Source: Gliomastix tumulicola (taxonomy: Eukaryota > Ascomycota > Sordariomycetes > Hypocreales > Bionectriaceae). From it: 64,000 nucleotides of DNA. The translations under genes were made by a program, and so were the position numbers. Numbering within the stretch: the stretch's first letter is position 1; each line of letters opens with the position of its first letter. Location: positions 2,476,409 to 2,540,408 of the forward strand of contig BCHX01000005.1 in assembly GCA_001599755.1 (NCBI GenBank), given 5' to 3'. Under the pieces are notes generated by a model that worked only from the letters and a program-made list of their open reading frames with translations, did no database searches and had not been told where the DNA came from. This document shows, in pieces, positions 1 through 9,486 of the stretch.

Positions 1-1
1 C

Positions 2-433
2 GGCTGGACAAAGGGCCGCGTCGCGCAGTACGTCGCCGAGGAGTCTGGGGACGTGTACACCCGGGAGGAGCGGGAGGCGGGCGTGGAAGGCGTCCGGACG
101 GGGTTGAGACGAGATCTTGAGGAGGACGACGAGGACGACGAGGATGAGGACGAGGATGAGGAGAACGAGGACGAGGAGAGCTCGGAGGAGGACAGCGAGG
201 ACGGTGCCGGCGAGAGCAAGCACCCGCGGGGTATGGAGCCGGAGACGCTGCTCTGGTTCCTGGCGCGAGGCGACTTCGCGATGGCCCCCAACATCGAGTT
301 CGAGCGCAAAGTCGGCGCCTACAGGGGGCTGATGGGCGTCAGCGGATACCAGCCGCCACAAACACAAACACACACGCAGCCGCAGACACATACGCCGACG
401 CAGGGCCCGGACCCGGACGCCATGCAGCTCTAG
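2..433 (+). CDS. MED8: Mediator complex subunit 8, C-terminal part (5' end outside window)
   Basis: An open frame runs from the window edge to a TAG stop, giving about 143 residues with no in-window start; the first in-frame candidate is only a GTG at 53. It begins GWTKGRVAQYVAEESGDVY. An Arg-rich stretch and a long Asp/Glu run (about 25 acidic residues at 115-215) follow, then a conserved block MEPETLLWFLARGDF, then a Gln/Thr/Pro-rich low-complexity tail. The acidic run followed by an ETLLWFLARGDF-type block is what I recall of fungal Med8 C-termini. Med8 sits in the Mediator head module, which bridges activators and RNA polymerase II in the nucleus. Assignment is by recognition of this block, without an alignment. 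The N-terminal helical domain lies outside the window, so the call is good but not certain. Confidence 0.72.
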   Translation, partial: GWTKGRVAQYVAEESGDVYTREEREAGVEGVRTGLRRDLEEDDEDDEDEDEDEENEDEESSEEDSEDGAGESKHPRGMEPETLLWFLARGDFAMAPNIEFERKVGAYRGLMGVSGYQPPQTQTHTQPQTHTPTQGPDPDAMQL

Positions 434-1204
434 AGTGGCTGCATGGCTCCGCGCGTCAACGAGAGCCCGGCGTCCAGCGCCTCGTCGGAGAAGACGTTGG
501 TTGGCTCTACCCCTCCCGGTGAGATGGTGCGTTTCGACGTTCACAACGGAGGACAGGGCTCGCTTGCATCGGACGTCCTCCTCATGCAGCAGGAGGCGAA
601 TGCTTTGATCTTTGGGCAGCCGCGCGGTACTTGGCACGGTGCTAGGAGACGCTGATCCGTTCGGTGGCTGCCCTTTATTCCGTGGTATGCTGTCGATGAC
701 GGCTTGGGTTAACATTGGAATCTACTGAGTCTGGAAACCCGTTCCCATATCACGGTCGCGACGAAGACGACATATACTTGATACGCCCCAGAACCTAGGG
801 CGCAATTTAGGGCACAAAACTTAGTCGATGGACACGACATCCATCTGAAGACGAGGACCTTTAAAGCCATGATCCTCGAGGATTGGACATAGCCTATCCT
901 ACCATGGACATCATCCCTGGGAATGAAGCCAGCTTGTTCGTGTGGCCGCGGGAGCGTATGAGTCGGCATACACCAACTCACCACAAAGGCCAGCAACCCC
1001 GATAGACATCTAATTACTATCTTATCAAACCACGGGTAGCGACCGCAGAGGAGCACATAATGCTTGCGATTCCATCATCGATATTGACATGGATATCAAT
1101 TGAGTTCAGGAACGCCGTTGATAGCCTTTGAGCCGGCCCTCGCACACCACCATTTCCCCGAGGCTTCCCCCGCACCCAAGACATGATCTCAGCATGATGC
1201 CAAC
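434..1204. other. Intergenic, MED8 to 2EXR gene
   Basis: This is the MED8 3' region and the leader of the next gene. A 70-codon frame (443-655, ATG ten bases after the MED8 stop) is present, but it has no recognisable domain and is not annotated. I see no RNA gene or repeat. Confidence 0.5.
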
Positions 1205-2302
1205 ATGATCGCCCAGTTTCAATCCTGCCATCTGCGGCACTGGGCTGAACTTAATCGCCAAACGGTCAAAATCGAGCAACTCTTGGTTACAAGTCGCTGG
1301 GTGATTTTTCTTCCCACGGTATATGCAGTCATGGCGGCCTTGATGGACAGTGGCTGGAACGAGGCAACGCTTCGCGAGACTCGCCCCCCTGCACTCACCA
1401 CATACTCTCACCAACATGTGAACGAAACATGTGCTTTACAAGCCGCCTCACATGCGGCTCGTCGCGGAGGGCTAGACAGGGATAAGACCGGCTTCCTGTC
1501 CCTCCCTGTCGAGGTTCGGCTGAGCATCTACGGGTACATACACGCCGCCAATGTTGTCATGTTTCCAGATTTGGCACCGGGATACCCAGCTCCGGCGCTA
1601 TGGGAATATCACGTTCGAGCGGTCCGTGTGGATGGCGGCGAGAAAGAGACACCCCGTGAGGGCGACAAAACACGCAACGACAAGATGATCAGCCCTTACC
1701 GACCCTACGGCAAGATGCCCACGGCACTCCTGCGCGCCAACTCGACAGTCTATCTCGAGGCGCGGGTGATTCCGTTTCACGAGGGCGAGTTCGTGTTCCT
1801 CGACTGGTGGTCCAGCGGGCTGTGGTTCGCCAGCGCTGTCATGGGCAGGATGGCGAGGTGGCAGCTCGAGGAGATGAGATACGTCCGGATCCAGGTGCGC
1901 TGGCTGGGCGACCTGGAGCGAGGCAGCTCCCTCTGGCGATGGATTGAGCAGTGCAGACGGTGGAAGGACGGGCTGAGGGGCATGAGGCTGACCATCCTGT
2001 CGCCGTGGCTGCCCCTGATCGAGTGGTGGGCCGGTCGGGGGCAGAACACGACTGCGCCCGTGAGTACGCAAGCTGGGAATCAGGAGAACGCTGTGGACGA
2101 ATGGATCTGGGCGAAGCAGGGGCTCGGGCTGCTACGAGGGCTGAGACGGCTCGAGGTAGACCTGCACGCGCACAGCGCGACGGCGATGATGAAGCTGGAG
2201 TGGTGCCGGGAGCTGCAGCGGGTGGTGCGGGACGAGGCCGGGATGGACGTGGAGGTTGTCTGCGTAGAGGAGATGCCGATGGAGGTTGTCCTTGAGGGTT
2301 GA
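1205..2302 (+). CDS. 2EXR / F-box-like domain protein
   Basis: A single uninterrupted frame encodes 365 residues. Residues 97-113 (GFLSLPVEVRLSIYGYI) match the opening of the fungal 2EXR/DUF7730 family, an F-box-like helix of the form FxxLPxEVRxxIY. After it come the alternating hydrophobic and Trp-rich segments typical of that family (LLRANSTVYLEA at about 175, then FVFLDWWSS and EEMRYVRIQV). Such proteins are abundant in filamentous fungi and mostly uncharacterised; a substrate-adaptor role is only an inference from the F-box resemblance. The first ATG (1205) gives a 96-residue N-terminal region with no known domain. Internal ATGs at 1331 and 1343 are equally possible starts. The stop codon lies inside a three-copy GAGGGTT repeat. 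The domain call is firm; the start and function are uncertain. Confidence 0.7.
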   Translation: MIAQFQSCHLRHWAELNRQTVKIEQLLVTSRWVIFLPTVYAVMAALMDSGWNEATLRETRPPALTTYSHQHVNETCALQAASHAARRGGLDRDKTGFLSLPVEVRLSIYGYIHAANVVMFPDLAPGYPAPALWEYHVRAVRVDGGEKETPREGDKTRNDKMISPYRPYGKMPTALLRANSTVYLEARVIPFHEGEFVFLDWWSSGLWFASAVMGRMARWQLEEMRYVRIQVRWLGDLERGSSLWRWIEQCRRWKDGLRGMRLTILSPWLPLIEWWAGRGQNTTAPVSTQAGNQENAVDEWIWAKQGLGLLRGLRRLEVDLHAHSATAMMKLEWCRELQRVVRDEAGMDVEVVCVEEMPMEVVLEG

Positions 2303-2314
2303 GGGTTGAGGGTT
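2294..2314. repeat. (GAGGGTT)x3 tandem repeat spanning a stop codon
   Basis: Three perfect 7-bp units. The TGA stop of the 2EXR gene (2300-2302) sits across the junction of units one and two, so copy-number change by slippage would alter the C-terminus or the 3' UTR. Confidence 0.8.
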
Positions 2315-2801
2315 GAGGACAGAGATATCTATACGGTGGAGAAGAAGAAGAAGAGTCGCCAATTTGTCTCGTGGAATTGGAGGCGGAAGGAAGGCATGTG
2401 ACTTCGCGCCACTCTCGCACCTTCCTCTTGACGCAAGTGTGCAGTGACGCCAGTCTTCCCCACATTTTGGGATTTCAGATTCCCTCTCCCCTTCACCAGA
2501 CTTCTGCGGACTGTTAATCGTCGATGAATCTATCTTTTGTATATTTGCCGTATCATTCAATAGCTTGAACTTTAGTCTTTGGCTGAACCAGACCTTGTCT
2601 CGGGATTAACTGCTTGTTCTTTTTTCATTTTCACGTTTTCTTTTGCTCCCAGCAACCACCTACCATAAGCACCCGTGACTCATCCTCACACACACCTTCT
2701 TCACACCTCCGTGCTTTGCCCCTCATCTGCCAAACCTCACACACACACCACATACCTGACCTTAGCACTTCCTGCTCACACGACCCCTCTCACTCGCCAT
2801 C
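2303..2801. other. Intergenic; pyrimidine- and CA-rich leader of the GFA gene
   Basis: The proximal part is the 2EXR 3' region. From about 2640 to 2800 the + strand is rich in C, T and A with several short CACACA runs, as is common for fungal 5' UTRs just upstream of the start. No further gene is seen. Confidence 0.5.
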
Positions 2802-3606
2802 ATGGACGTGCAATGCCAATGCGGCGCCGTCCGCTTCCAGACGCCGCTGCCCCAGCCGCTGGCGCTGTACATCTGCCACTGCGAGAGCTGCCGGCGCCAG
2901 ACGAGCTCCGCGTTCGGCACGTCGGCGATATACCCGCGCTTCGAGCTCCCGGACACGAAGCTGCTCAGCTGCTACACGTGCGTTTTGCCTTGAGAGTGCT
3001 AGTTGGGGAATGGAGGGCTGTTGAGATTGTGGGAGGACGTGACCTGGACGTTTTGCTAACGGAAACTTATACGTTGTAGACGACCCACGTCATCGGGACA
3101 TACGCTCTACTGGTAAGTGGGATGCCGATGAGGGAGGGATTCCGGGGCGATTGACACGGATATGGGATGGGTGCTGACTGGGCGAAGCTATTTCTGCCGT
3201 AACTGCGGGACGAGACTCTTCCACTCTACGCCGGTGAGTGTACCACTTGATCACCTACCTACCTACCTACCTACCTTTTCTACCCGTGACTCTATTTTCC
3301 GTCTTTTCTTTTCTTTGTGCTCTTTCCCCCAGCCCACTGACCACCCCGGACTAGACGAAAAACGTCATCTCCGTCAAGGGCGGCTGCATCAGCGGCCTCG
3401 ACTGGAGCAAGGCCATCCACATCTGGACCAACAGCGCCATGGTGCCCATCCCCGAGGGCTCCGAGAGCCACTCGGAGGAGTCCGGGTGGACGGACTACGG
3501 CCAGGCCCAGGAGACGCTCGACCAGCCGACCGTCCTCACCGGGTCCGGGGGCAACATGCCCGAGGAGGGCAAGGCCATCGAGGGGGCCTGCGAGCTGAGT
3601 GGCTGA
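2802..3606 (+). CDS. GFA-family (glutathione-dependent formaldehyde-activating-like / CENP-V) zinc-binding protein
   Basis: Four exons are deduced: 2802-2977, 3080-3112, 3188-3233 and 3355-3606, giving 168 residues. Donors are GTGCGT, GTAAGT and GTGAGT; acceptors are TAG, AAG and TAG. The cysteine pattern is that of the GFA fold: CQC at residues 5-7, CHCESC at 25-30, then CRNCGTRL from 73. These would hold two zinc ions. Family members include bacterial Gfa, proposed to assist the S-hydroxymethylglutathione step, and CENP-V. Many fungal paralogues have no assigned reaction, so the product name should not be read as proven activity. Exon 2 is only 33 nt. Intron 3 carries an (ACCT)6 microsatellite. 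The start at 2802 puts the first Cys pair at the usual distance from the N-terminus. The 3' end faces the DUF1295 gene. Confidence 0.87.
3253..3276. repeat. (ACCT)6 microsatellite in intron 3 of the GFA gene
   Basis: Six perfect tetranucleotide units lie just inside the 3' intron of the GFA-fold gene, about 20 bases past the donor. Probably neutral. Confidence 0.9.
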
Positions 3607-3909
3607 AGCGGGGGGTCGATTGGGAATTGGGCTGAGGGCGTTTATGATAGGGGGAGGGGGGGAGGGGGAACTGCCCATGTAATTGGAGAGAGTGTTCTTG
3701 CTTCAGGGGCGATGGGGAAATCTATGCGAGCGGCTATATGGACGGCTGAGGATAAAGCCATGGCATCGTTGGATATCTACACCACTCAACACCTCGAGAG
3801 TCTCGGGACGTCGCAGAAACACGGCGGCAAATAAAAAAGATGAAATTTCAACATTTGAAAAACGAGCGCTCGATTCCACATTCGCATCAAACAACAAGTC
3901 ATAGAATTC
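3607..3909. other. Convergent intergenic
   Basis: About 300 bases between the stops of the GFA-family gene (+) and the DUF1295 gene (-), holding both 3' UTRs. It is A-rich near 3820-3900, with no gene or repeat seen. Confidence 0.5.
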
Positions 3910-5053
3910 TCAATAATCATCTTGAGAAGCAGCGCCCTCCTCTGCCGCCCGGCCGCCCGGTTCAGGGACATCAGAGTGCTTCGCTGGGTCAAACACGTAC
4001 ATGGGAAACTCAAGAAACAGAGTCCGCTTGAGGATGACTGGCATCTTCTCGTACAGCTGCGGCGGAAACGGGATGAGGATGCTGGTGCGGTCGAGCCACC
4101 GCTTGTAGGCGTCCCAGTTGTTGGCCTTCTCATACCGCTGCTTGGCCTTGGGTCGTTCAGACAAGGGCAGGCCGGAGAGGAATAGGAGGAGGAAGGTGAT
4201 AAAGAACGGGCCTAGAATGGTTGCATAGAGGGCCTTGCGGGCCTGTCCGCCAACATAACCGTCTGCAGCCGGGGAAACTGCTATTGTGTAGATGGCTGTG
4301 CGGTCATGAAGTCAGTATACACAGGTGATAGCAGACTTACGAGTTCAAATCAAGAGAAGCGAAGCACCGCACTGTGAAATCCCAAGCAAGGGCGGATTTA
4401 CCAAAATGGATGATGATTTCACCAAAATAATTGGGATGCCTCGAGAAGGCGAAGAACCCCCCGTCACACACCGCACCATCATCAGCACGCGTCTTCCGGA
4501 ACCGGTACCGCTGGACATCGCTCACGGCCTCGAAGAAGAGCCCAACGGCGTACATCACGAGGCCGGCGATATCCCTCCCCGTGCCGAAGTCGCGCTGCGG
4601 GTACGCGGCGACGGCGGGCGAGTTGAGCACCGTGACGGGCAGCGAGACGGTCCAGACCCAGAGCATCTGAGCCGTCCAGAAGCCGAGCAGCGGCAGGAAG
4701 CGGTGCCGCTTGTCGTCGAAGCGGTCGTCGCGGCCGGTCCTGAGGATGCGGAAGAGCAGGAAGCCCGCGAGACGCAGGGCCCAGACGATGAGCAGGAGGG
4801 AGGCGACGATGGGGCGGGCGGTGGCGGCGGCGTGGCGCAGGGACAGCGTCAGGACGGCGAGGAGGGCGAAGTTGGTGCCGCCGGCGACGTCGGTGAGCTT
4901 GTCCGTCTGCAGGGCGAAGGCCGCGGTGAAGAAGAGGAGCTGGTAGCCGAGGGTGACGAGAGCCGTGATGGCTAGGTAGTAGCTGTCCAGCACGTGGGAA
5001 GTAGCAGTCGTGCTGCTGGTGGCAGCGGCTGCGGCCATGACCCAGGAAAACAT
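3910..5053 (-). CDS. DUF1295 (steroid 5-alpha-reductase-like) integral membrane protein
   Basis: Two exons, 5053-4402 and 4295-3910, are joined across a 106-nt intron (GTAAAT donor, CACAG acceptor, phase 1), giving 345 residues. Several hydrophobic helices are visible (around residues 20-48, 60-75, 83-103, 127-150). The family hallmark follows: FSRHPNYFGEIIIHF, a conserved His-Pro-Asn-Tyr block near the cofactor site, with a helix and a short tail after it. DUF1295 proteins resemble 3-oxo-5-alpha-steroid 4-dehydrogenases and isoprenylcysteine methyltransferases and act at ER-type membranes. The substrate of the fungal members is unknown, so I infer only a membrane reductase or transferase fold. 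The intron falls just after the HPNY block. The start is the first ATG, with a second Met six codons in. The gene faces away from the VTVTE-repeat gene across a 1.76-kb divergent promoter. Confidence 0.88.
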
Positions 5054-6813
5054 TTGTTCGTTTCCGTCGGGTTTGCTGCGACCATGGCGAGGGGACGGAA
5101 CGACGATGCACCCGAGCCTGAGATCCCTGGCGACGGCAGATTACAATACCCAGGAGTCGAGACTCGGGTTTGCAAGAAACGCAGGGTATGCTGCTATGAC
5201 GCGTACACTCGGAGGAGGCATCACGGGCGGGCTAGTACGAAGTAGGGGAGACACAGGTGGATGGGATCGTCGTGGATTGGCCGATTGAGTTTGGCTTGGC
5301 CGCGCAGATGCAGCCGCTGGCCATCGGAGGTCCAGACGGCGGTCAGCAAGGCAGCATGGCGAAGCTGCACGATAAGGCCAGGGGGATTCCTTGGAAACGT
5401 GATGCAAGCGGTGATGTGATGAGATGTGCTGGCAGGCTTGAGACGAGATGAGACGAAGGAGATGGAGAACGGAGAGGGTGGGGCAGGGCAGGCGGCTTCA
5501 TCTTCAGTTGGTGGGTTTGGTTTGGCTCTGTTCAGGCGTTTGCGGTGGGCGGCTCAGCGGCATGGACAGTCCTGACTGACGGTGCAGTTACAGTGGGCAG
5601 AAGCTGTGGCCAGGCCACGGCCGGTAATTAGCGGGGCACCGTGTTCGCTGTGGTGAGCGCCCCCACAAACCCAATCAGGGCATTCAGTGGGAAAGAAAGG
5701 CCCAAACCCTAACCTAATGCTAGCGGCAGCCTGATTTGGGGCTCCCGGATTCCGGATCGCCAGCTGAGATTCATCAATCCTCCTTCTCCTCTGCAACTCC
5801 ATGACAGCAGGTTATTGATTCGCCTCGACGACTGAAACGCCCGTGCAGGCACTCGTCATCCCAAGATGAATCAAAAGTCAGATCAAATGGTCTGATTTTT
5901 CTCGGCACGCCGTCTTTCCAGCAGCGCCCAGCTTCCTGTCGCCACTCCCTGAATACTGGCCAATGCCACCGATGCTACGGGGTCTCTTGCGCTGAGGCCG
6001 CTCGTGTCGGAGTTCCGTCTCATGTCCATGTCCATAGCGGCAGGGATCTGACACACCCCCTGCAGAGTTGCTGCAGCTGCTGCAGCTGCTCCAGTTCTGC
6101 TTGCCGTTAGCCTGGAGATGGCCTGTCTTGGGTCAGTGTTTGGCCTGCGCTAGACCTGCAGTCTAATTGCCGGGGCCCTTCATTTGGCTGCAGCCGCCTG
6201 CACCCATCTCGGCACGAGCACCCCCCTCCCCTCGCCTCCATCATCGCGACAGGCTACGTTTGAAGACTCTCGGAGGCGTCCCTCGCCAGGTCTCGAATCT
6301 TTTCCCATCAGCCAAGACGTGTTTCGAGTCGGGCAAGGAGTGATGCCCGTCCCCAGCCGCGATGCACGCTCCTCTGCTATCAATCAATCAGCAAGGGGAC
6401 GGGGAGGCGAATGCCGGGCAGTGCCATGCCCAGCAACAGAAGATAATATCCTTCATCTATGACCCTCCCCTTCATCCCATGTGTGGTTTCCTTTCCCCCT
6501 CCCCCCAACCATCTTCTCTTCTTCATGACTTCTTGATGATTCCTTAGTCGTTCTTTTTTCCTACCGCCACAGTGTGACAGCCGGTCTCTACTCTTCGTTT
6601 CTCTAATTCTTTCAGGCTGGGCCTGCCTTCGATTCTACCACCACCCGTTTAAACATCCTTTGAGATTGCAGCTGGTGTCTGTATCACTCCTTTTTTATAA
6701 TAATCATAGTTCTCTTGTGCGATTCGATTTGACTCGTTTCGGTTTCGGTTCTTTGTTCGGCGGGTTTAAAGTCAGCTCATCACCTTCGACGACACTTACT
6801 CACGCTCGGAAGG
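5054..6813. other. Long divergent promoter region (DUF1295 gene / VTVTE-repeat gene)
   Basis: This stretch of 1.76 kb has no supported gene. Around 6070-6090 there is a cluster of overlapping CTGCAG/CAGCTG palindromes (two CAGCTG E-box cores ten bases apart). From about 6480 the sequence becomes T/C-rich, consistent with the leader of the secreted-protein gene. Open frames here are short and unlike proteins. Confidence 0.5.
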
Positions 6814-9078
6814 ATGAAGCCCGCTACGATATGTCTCATCGCCTCTTCTTTCGTCTCGCTCTCTGAGGTAGGATTTCACCGAGGACAGGGTCCGCAGCTC
6901 AGGGTGGCTGACAGTGTCAACGCAGGCTGGTGTTCTTGATCGCACAGGATGGTTCTCCCGACGGACCGACCTGAACCAGACTGGAGGCTTCTTCGAGGTA
7001 CCCCAGGAGGGGGACAAGGGAGCGGACAAGCACGTCACCGCTGCCCCTGAGGAGGGTATGAAGGCCGACCAGTTCGAGGGGTAAGACCGCAGACAAAGGA
7101 AAGACCATGTGCATGCAGCAGGCTGACCCGGATTCGAACAGTATCCGGCTTTCCATCATCACGGAGACCGTCTCGGGAGAGTGCGGTCACCCTGTCACAG
7201 TCACCGAGGCCGGCCATCCCGTCACAGTCACCGAGTGCCCTCACCCCGTGACGGTGACCGAGCAAGGTCATCCCGTCACAGTAACAGAGCAGGGCCACCC
7301 CGTAACGGTGACGGAGACGAAGCACCTTCCGCCCGAGATCAAGACGGTCATCCACACGGCTCCTCCCGTCACCATCACCGAGGAGAAGCAGGTCGTACAC
7401 ACCAAGACCGTCGTCAACAACGCAACCGTCACCCAGCATGTCACTCTCCCTCCTGAGATCAAGACCGAGACCAAGAAGGAGGTGCAGACGGTGGTAGAGA
7501 CCCTGGTTCATACCCTCACCAAGGCTGAGACGGTTGTCGAGACGGTCCTCCACACGGCGACTGTCGTCCAGACCGCTGTCCACACGGCCACCGTTGTTGA
7601 GACCGCCCTCCACACCGTTGTTCAGACGGCAGTTCACACGCAGACCGTCGCTCTCACCGAGACCAAGCTCGAGACGGCGCTGCACACCGTCGTCCAGACT
7701 GCTCTCCACACAGTCCTTCAGACCGTGACGGCTCCTGTCACCGTTGTGGAGGAGGCTGCCCCTGTCACTGTCACCGGCGCCCCCGTGACGATCACTGAGC
7801 AGCAGAACGTCGCCCCCGTTACCATCACGGGTGAGGCTCAGACCATCACCCAGGTTGAGACTGTTGTCCACACGGCCGCTGTCACTGTCACCCAGGCGGG
7901 TCAGCATGTCACTGTTACGGAGGCCGGTCAACATGTCACTGTGACGCAGGCCGCCCATCCCGTCACGGTGACCGTGGCTGGACACCCCGTTACTGTCACT
8001 GAGGCTGGAGCGCCTGTCACTGTCACGGAAGCTGCTCAGGCGGTTACCGTTACTGAGGCTGGCCAAGCTGTGACTGTCACGGAAGCTGGTCAGGCTGTGA
8101 CCGTCACCCAAGCCGGCCAGCACGTCACCGTCACCCAAGCTGGGCACGCCATCACTGTGACTCAAGCGGCTCACCCCGTTACTGTAACGGAAGCTGGCAT
8201 GGCTCACACCGTCTTTGTGACTGTGGCCGAGCAGTGTGCGCCTGCTGCTGTAAGTCCCAGCAAATCACTACCTCATCTCTCCGAACCACGTCGCTAACAT
8301 GTAAACACAGATTGAGACCCCGGTCCACGAGGTTCCCCCTCCATCCCATGAGATGCCTCCTCCTCCTCCGGTTCACGAGATGCCTCCCCCTTCCCATGAG
8401 ATGCCGGCTGAGATCCCCAACGTGGTGCTTCCTCCTATGCCCGAGGACGGCTGGCCTCCTGCCCACGTGCCTCCCCCTGCGGCGCACACTCCTCTCCCCC
8501 CCAACGTCCCCATCCTCCAGCCGCTCGTTCCTGGTGACGCGCCGCCGGCTGGTGACCACGTGATGCCCCCTCCTGCTGAGATGCCTCCTGCTGAGATGCC
8601 TCCCGTCGAGACTCCTCCCGCGGAGCATGCCATGCCTGTTGAGGAGCCTGCCGCCCCCCCTGCTGAGATGCCCGCCGCACCTCCGGCCGAGGAGCCTGTC
8701 GTGGAGCCCACCACGCCTCCTGCTGAGCCCGAGGTCGTTCCTACTCCCACGCCCGCCTCTACCAGCTCTACCTCGACCCCAGCTGAGGAGCCCACTGCGG
8801 CCCCTGAGGAGGGGTCTGGGAACAGTGAGGAGTCTGACAACTCTGAGGGTACAGAGTCTCAGAGCGAGCAGACCCAGGACAACACTCCTGATGCGACGGC
8901 TCCTGCCGACTCAGTCGTGGCCGACTCGCCTGCGGAGACAGAGGCTCCCGCACCCACAGAGACCCCTACTTCGGCTGCTGCCGAGCAGCCAGCCCAGCCC
9001 TCCATTGATCTGTCCACCTACAGCCTGAAGGACGAGCTGGAGCTGGGTACCCTGATGAAGCCCACGGCAGCCCCATGA
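6814..9078 (+). CDS. Secreted VTVTE-repeat protein with proline-rich C-terminal domain
   Basis: Four exons are deduced: 6814-6867, 6926-7080, 7142-8249 and 8311-9078, giving 694 residues. Exon 1 is just a signal peptide (MKPATICLIASSFVSLSE); cleavage would fall near the exon junction, with a dibasic Kex2-like Arg-Arg about ten residues on. Exon 3 encodes a repeat domain. It has five 9-residue units of the form GHPVTVTEx, then a middle part rich in HTxTVVxTx units, then about twelve more 9-residue units (VTVTEAGxx or VTVTQAGxx). Exon 4 is Pro/Glu/Ala/Thr-rich with HEMPPP and PAEMPP repeats and an acidic Ser-rich end. No GPI-anchor tail or transmembrane helix is seen, so it is probably secreted or held in the wall. 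Alternating Val-Thr suggests a beta-solenoid or amyloid-like structure (inference). I do not recognise a named family. Introns are 58, 61 and 61 nt. Confidence 0.8.
7184..7324 (+). repeat. Coding 27-bp tandem repeat, block 1 (5 copies)
   Basis: Five tandem 9-codon units encoding GHPVTVTEx. They are diverged at synonymous sites, with a near-constant His-Pro-Val-Thr-Val-Thr-Glu core. Confidence 0.85.
7876..8208 (+). repeat. Coding 27-bp tandem repeat, block 2 (about 12 copies)
   Basis: About twelve 9-codon units of VTVT(E/Q)A(G/A)xx, separated from block 1 by a differently patterned HTxTVV-rich segment. Third positions vary widely (the Val and Thr codons are GTC/GTG/GTT/GTA and ACT/ACC/ACG), so the protein pattern is conserved more than the DNA. 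Confidence 0.85.
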
Positions 9079-9486
9079 AGGATAGGGTAGTTCATCAGCA
9101 TGTTCCGACAATATAGAAAGCCATAACGGGGGAACCGGACAGATTGGCCACGCCGGGGTAATGGGAGATAGAAGGGGGTTGTAGTCGCAGGATTTTTCTT
9201 CTTTCGGGATTTCTGGGTAAAGCACACCGAGTGCTATGACTTTTCCTCTGTAGATACCTTTGCCTTTCATAGAATTTGAGCTAGCGTCTATGCTGCTGGT
9301 CTTGCAGCCAACAATCAATCGCACAAGAGTCCCTTCCCCCCCCCCAAATAAGCCGTCTCTTATAAACCCTGGGTATCATGTAATAGGTAGACCGTAATCC
9401 GTAACGCCGAAGAGCAGGCAACAGTGATGAGAGATGGGTGATGGGTGATGGGTGGACGGCGGACGGAGGGCTAGGTTTGCCCCCGT
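9079..9486. other. Convergent intergenic (VTVTE-repeat gene / RPP1)
   Basis: 3' regions of both genes, with an 11-C run near 9335 and an ATGGGTG-type short repeat near 9432-9450. No gene seen. Confidence 0.5.

Noticed and set aside
443..655. 70-codon frame ten bases after MED8
   Set aside because: Lies in the expected 3' UTR, no domain, composition not distinctive.
4325..4975. 216-codon + strand frame over the DUF1295 gene
   Set aside because: Antisense shadow; Glu/Gly-rich without domain, and the minus strand has helices and the HPNY motif.
7035..8207. 390-codon open frame antisense to the VTVTE-repeat gene, rich in Ser/Asp/Gly/Leu
   Set aside because: It mirrors the 27-bp repeat on the other strand. 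The + strand has a signal peptide, good introns and a continuous protein; the antisense has no domain.
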